From contig CALBHZ010000062.1 in assembly GCA_937892815.1 (NCBI GenBank), forward strand, positions 1-6,998: a stretch of 6,998 nucleotides of DNA, read 5' to 3'. The translations under genes were made by a program, and so were the position numbers. Positions 4,919-6,998 of the stretch are shown in pieces. The notes beneath the pieces were generated by a model. It did no database searches. It was not told where the DNA came from and saw only the letters and a list, made by a program, of their open reading frames with translations. This DNA is from an uncultured archaeon. GTDB lineage: Archaea; Thermoproteota; Nitrososphaeria; Conexivisphaerales; CALBHZ01. How positions within the stretch are numbered: the stretch's first letter is position 1; the number at the start of each line of letters is the position of its first letter.

Positions 4919-5325
4919 TGTACATCGATACCAACGCCGTTATAGCATATGTCGATGAGCTCGACCCAAATCACGATATAGCTAACGATCTCCTGAAATC
5001 TCTGAAAGGGAATAAGGTCGTTAGCAAGCTTACTTTAGTCGAGCTCGCCTCGGTATATTCTAGAGCTAGCTTAAACGAGCCTTTAGCTCTCGCGCTGTAC
5101 TCTGTAAAGCGGGTAAAGGCTAAGATCGCCGATGTAGATTTTAACGAAGCGTTAACACACGCCCTCAAATTAGCGCCATTATTGAAGCTTAAAACTTTAG
5201 ATCTACTTCACGTAGCTATCTGTAAAGCTATCGGAGCGAAGGCCTTCGTAACTTTCGATAGGGATATTGTAGCGAAGACTAATATGATGCATAAGATCGG
5301 TATTGAAGTAGTTACTAAATCGTAG
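4915..5325 (+). CDS. vapC: VapC-type PIN-domain ribonuclease toxin
   Basis: A 136-aa single PIN domain. The acidic Mg/Mn-binding residues are in place: D5 (MMYIDTNAVIAY), E43 (LTLVELASVYSR), D96 (KTLDLLHVAI) and D115 (FVTFDRDI), with D117 as a further acid. PIN toxins are endoribonucleases that cut tRNA, rRNA or mRNA when freed from VapB; the target here cannot be predicted. Length is normal for the family (about 125-145 aa). The ATG overlaps the vapB stop by 4 nt; a second ATG follows directly, but the ribosome site favours the first. No missing catalytic residue or frameshift is seen, so the toxin should be active. The downstream interval has no T-run terminator, though a small hairpin lies at 5398-5427. 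Confidence 0.92.
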   Translation: MMYIDTNAVIAYVDELDPNHDIANDLLKSLKGNKVVSKLTLVELASVYSRASLNEPLALALYSVKRVKAKIADVDFNEALTHALKLAPLLKLKTLDLLHVAICKAIGAKAFVTFDRDIVAKTNMMHKIGIEVVTKS

Positions 5326-5397
5326 ATTTCTCATTTTCCATGGGTGTAGCGTATAGCTACTTATGAGGAGATCCCTTAGCTAAACAACCGACAATTC

Positions 5398-5427
5398 GAA
5401 GTTATCGAGGTTCGTGCTCAAAACTTC
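5398..5427. repeat. Small nested inverted repeat downstream of vapC
   Basis: GAAGTT (5398-5403) pairs with AACTTC (5422-5427), and inside it GAG (5407-5409) with CTC (5417-5419) around a 7-nt loop. It lies 73 bp past the vapC stop and ahead of the zinc-finger gene promoter. It could be a transcript end structure or chance. Confidence 0.22.
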
Positions 5428-5437
5428 ATCGGGAAGC

Positions 5438-5448
5438 AATAAATATTA
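5438..5448 (+). promoter_or_regulatory. TATA-like element of the small zinc-finger gene
   Basis: AATAAATATTA lies 36-46 bp before the ATG at 5484. It predicts a transcript start near 5468-5470 and a leader of about 15 nt that includes the ribosome site at 5473-5479. Confidence 0.45.
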
Positions 5449-5472
5449 ACGGGTTTTACGATAAGCTTTCAA

Positions 5473-5479
5473 GGGGGTG
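5473..5479 (+). promoter_or_regulatory. Shine-Dalgarno site of the small zinc-finger gene
   Basis: GGGGGTG closely matches the anti-Shine-Dalgarno complement GGAGGTG and ends 4 nt before the ATG at 5484. It is strong support that this 48-codon ORF is translated. Confidence 0.6.
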
Positions 5480-5483
5480 TATC

Positions 5484-5627
5484 ATGCCCACCTGCGATAT
5501 CTGCGGACGCGAGTTTAGCACGGAGAGAGGGCTTATCATCCATAAAGCCAGAGCTCACGGTAAATCTAAGGAATCTGAAAAGGAATCGGGGATAAAACCC
5601 TTAACCGAGTTCATGGAAAGCAAGTAA
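5484..5627 (+). CDS. Free-standing single C2H2 zinc-finger protein, 47 aa
   Basis: A 47-codon gene. Residues 4-25 form one classical C2H2 finger: C4-x2-C7-x12-H20-x4-H25 (CDICGREFSTERGLIIHKAR), with F11 and L17 at the hydrophobic-core positions expected of the TFIIIA-type beta-beta-alpha fold. The tail from about 26 is lysine/glutamate-rich (GKSKESEKES) and ends in KPLTEFMESK. Single-finger mini-proteins of this type occur in many Thermoproteota and their viruses and are thought to bind nucleic acid or act as transcription modulators; no target can be read from this sequence. The gene has its own TATA-like box and a strong ribosome site. It lies between vapBC and the MNT/HEPN pair, which may be coincidence or may hint at a regulatory role there. 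Cys/His spacing plus the ribosome site make coding status convincing. Confidence 0.82.
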   Translation: MPTCDICGREFSTERGLIIHKARAHGKSKESEKESGIKPLTEFMESK

Positions 5628-5753
5628 TTAATGAGCTTAGCGTCGGGTAACCGAGAAGATAGCAGGGATAAACGAAATCTAAGCACATTATGGAAAACCG
5701 TATTAAAGGCATCCATGCTCTCATTTTTAAAAAAGACATGAGGCCTTAAAACG

Positions 5754-5768
5754 CGTTATCGTAACGTT
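5754..5768. repeat. CGTTAtcgTAACG palindrome upstream of the MNT gene
   Basis: CGTTA (5754-5758) and TAACG (5762-5766) flank TCG, overlapping a second palindrome AACGTT (5763-5768). The site lies about 65 bp upstream of the TATA candidate. Binding by the wHTH domain of the MNT protein is a possibility only. Confidence 0.22.
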
Positions 5769-5831
5769 AAATGGTTCCTTGATCCTCAAACGCCTTTAAA
5801 GGGATTTAACATAATAACCTATTTGGGAAAT

Positions 5832-5843
5832 ATTTATTATTTA
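5832..5843 (+). promoter_or_regulatory. TATA box of the MNT/HEPN operon
   Basis: ATTTATTATTTA is centred about 26 bp before the GTG at 5863. With no Shine-Dalgarno-like sequence in the 20 nt before that codon, the transcript is probably leaderless. Confidence 0.55.
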
Positions 5844-5862
5844 GTCATCTTTTTCTTAGACC

Positions 5863-6603
5863 GTGGCTAAGGCTTTACCTAACTGGCTTACAAGTAAATA
5901 CTTCGCACTCTTATCCTCCTTTGGCTACTTACCCTTCTCCGTTCGAGAAGCCAGATCAATTTTAGGAAATAAGGCCTCAATTATATTATCTAAGATGCTC
6001 TCATGCGGATGGATAGATAGGATGGGTAGAGGGAGCTATAGAGTTGTACATCCGATCGTAGCGTTGATGGAGGCTTCTGGAGCTGAGTGGAGAAGTAAGG
6101 TGAGGCAAAGGGATAGGCTGCCGGTACTCGAGCTCGTCGTAGCTAGGACGTTCGAGGTCCTAGGCTCTAAGCTCGAATCCATAGCTTTCTTCGGCTCTCT
6201 GGCTAGAGGCGAACTTAAGCCATATAGCGATGTAGATATATTGATCGTAGCGAGGGAGCTACCGAAGAGGTACAGCGATAGGGTGAAGCTCATTAGGGAG
6301 ATTACCTCCTGCAAAGCCATCGACGACTTGATAATTTACCTTTGGAAGGAGGAGGGCGTTTACGTAAACTTCGATATCCTGTTAATCGATGAGGAAGAAG
6401 CGGGCGTAACCCATCCCTTCTACCTCGATATGACCGAAAGCTGCATAATGGTGTTCGATAGGAACGGTCTCTTGTCGAAGAAGATAGAGGAGGTTAAGGA
6501 GAAGTTAAAGGAAATGGGAGCTATGAAGATCGAGGAACCGGATGGAAGCTGGTACTGGGTGCTAACTCCTAAGCCTGAAGCGGCTAGGGAGGTAGAGCTT
6601 TGA
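5863..6603 (+). CDS. Winged-helix / MNT nucleotidyltransferase fusion, putative antitoxin of a HEPN/MNT pair
   Basis: A 246-aa protein with two domains. Residues about 12-65 look like a winged helix: helices around FALLSSFGYLPFSVREARSI, then LSKMLSCGWIDRMGRGSYRVV with the GRGSYRV wing. Residues about 88-200 are a minimal nucleotidyltransferase: GSLARGE (111-117) and SDVDILIV (122-129) give the G-S-x10-D-x-D signature with D123 and D125, and FDILLI supplies the third acid D171. A lysine/glutamate-rich helix follows at about 205-220, then a tail to 246. MNT proteins paired with HEPN toxins are known to inactivate them by adding AMP groups, and the fused DNA-binding domain suggests self-repression. 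The GTG start fits a leaderless transcript 26 bp from a TATA box. It overlaps the HEPN gene by 4 nt (TTGA). All three catalytic acids are present, so activity is expected. Confidence 0.85.
   Translation: MAKALPNWLTSKYFALLSSFGYLPFSVREARSILGNKASIILSKMLSCGWIDRMGRGSYRVVHPIVALMEASGAEWRSKVRQRDRLPVLELVVARTFEVLGSKLESIAFFGSLARGELKPYSDVDILIVARELPKRYSDRVKLIREITSCKAIDDLIIYLWKEEGVYVNFDILLIDEEEAGVTHPFYLDMTESCIMVFDRNGLLSKKIEEVKEKLKEMGAMKIEEPDGSWYWVLTPKPEAAREVEL
6587..6593 (+). promoter_or_regulatory. Shine-Dalgarno site of the HEPN gene
   Basis: GGGAGGT ends 6 nt before the TTG at 6600. It decides for that TTG as the start, giving a TTGA overlap with the MNT stop. Confidence 0.65.
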
Positions 6604-6998
6604 AGCTCATAAAGCTAGCTAAGGACTACTTGAAGAGAGCGGAGGTAAGGGTTAGGAGCGCGGAGCTCGCCTACTCTACCAAGGATTATCCTGACGTAGT
6701 TAGGTATAGCCAGGAGTGCGTCGAGCTTTCTTTAAAGGCCTGTTTGAGAAGCGTGGGAGTGGAGTATCCTAAAGCGCACGACGTAAGCAGGGTTTTAAGG
6801 GCTACGAGCGAGAGGTTTCCGGAGTGGTTTAAAAGTGAAATAGATAAGCTATGTGAAATTTCCGAGGATCTGGCGAGCAAGAGAGCTCCCAGCATGTACG
6901 GCATTGAGTCGATAGGCAAGGGGCCGAGCGATATATTTGACGAAAAGGATGCAAGAGATGCGCTGGATAAGGCCAGGTACGTCTTAAGCGTATCTAAA
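6600..6998 (+). CDS. HEPN-domain protein, partial at right edge, putative toxin of the MNT/HEPN pair
   Basis: 133 codons are open to the window end; the stop is outside. The start is TTG, overlapping the MNT stop in TTGA and preceded by GGGAGGT. The all-helical HEPN pattern is visible: KLAKDYLKRAEVRVRSAELA (helix 1), DYPDVVRYSQECVELSLKAC (helix 2), then LRSVGVEYPKAHDVSRVL, as in the PF05168-type HEPN family found beside MNT genes in archaea. The canonical ribonuclease motif R-x4-6-H is not evident: R50 and H60 are separated by nine residues. The GVEYPKAHDV segment is nonetheless typical of this subfamily, which may act differently or use other residues. The tandem order MNT then HEPN with overlap indicates one operon and a complex of the two products. 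Toxicity is inferred from the family. Confidence 0.85.
   Translation, partial: MKLIKLAKDYLKRAEVRVRSAELAYSTKDYPDVVRYSQECVELSLKACLRSVGVEYPKAHDVSRVLRATSERFPEWFKSEIDKLCEISEDLASKRAPSMYGIESIGKGPSDIFDEKDARDALDKARYVLSVSK

Noticed and set aside
5631..5741. 36-codon ORF 3 nt after the C2H2 gene stop
   Set aside because: No good ribosome site and no motif; short basic sequence that chance readily gives. It could be revisited if conserved in relatives.
6686..6919. Minus-strand open stretch of 77 codons within the HEPN gene
   Set aside because: Antisense shadow of the HEPN coding sequence; the plus frame has clear HEPN motifs, a ribosome site and operon context.

Overview
The window looks like a chromosomal segment of a thermophilic archaeon, probably of the Thermoproteota/TACK group. 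Evidence: a GTP-type PEP carboxykinase remnant and a HEPN/MNT pair of archaeal type, an archaeal VapBC pair, a LEA-14-like membrane-anchored protein, very small zinc proteins, TATA-like boxes about 25-30 bp upstream of start codons, several apparently leaderless genes, frequent TTG/GTG starts, and heavy use of AGG/AGA and ATA codons. The exact lineage cannot be fixed from the sequence alone.

Layout. Bases 2-983 (+) hold the C-terminal end of a histone-deacetylase-superfamily (AcuC-like) enzyme, then 1 nt later a TatD-family metal-dependent hydrolase. Bases 1059-1402 (-) hold a decayed fragment of the N-terminal region of GTP-dependent PEP carboxykinase. Bases 1468-2847 (+) encode a complete PLP class III aminotransferase close to glutamate-1-semialdehyde aminomutase. 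Bases 2848-3247 have no convincing gene, but contain a 10-bp inverted repeat around a nested hairpin and a doubtful 32-codon minus-strand ORF. Bases 3248-3643 (-) encode a small unrecognised membrane protein. Bases 3859-4395 (+) encode a membrane-anchored LEA2/WHy-domain protein. It converges on a 52-aa zinc-ribbon gene at 4392-4550 (-), and the two stop codons share one CTAG.

The right third is a toxin-antitoxin neighbourhood. A vapBC operon (4667-5325) has a possible repeat-containing operator. A free-standing 47-aa C2H2 zinc-finger protein follows (5484-5627). Then comes a translationally coupled pair: a winged-helix/MNT nucleotidyltransferase (5863-6603) and a HEPN protein that runs off the right edge (6600-6998).

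How the genes fit together. HDAC-like and TatD-like genes form one transcription unit with no obvious shared pathway. VapB should neutralise the VapC RNase. The MNT protein should modify or neutralise the HEPN protein, and its N-terminal DNA-binding domain may let it repress its own operon. The tiny C2H2 gene between the modules has its own promoter and Shine-Dalgarno site, so it looks independent; a regulatory link to either module is speculation. The most unusual items are the PEP carboxykinase relic, the two tiny zinc proteins, and a HEPN protein with no visible R-x4-6-H motif.
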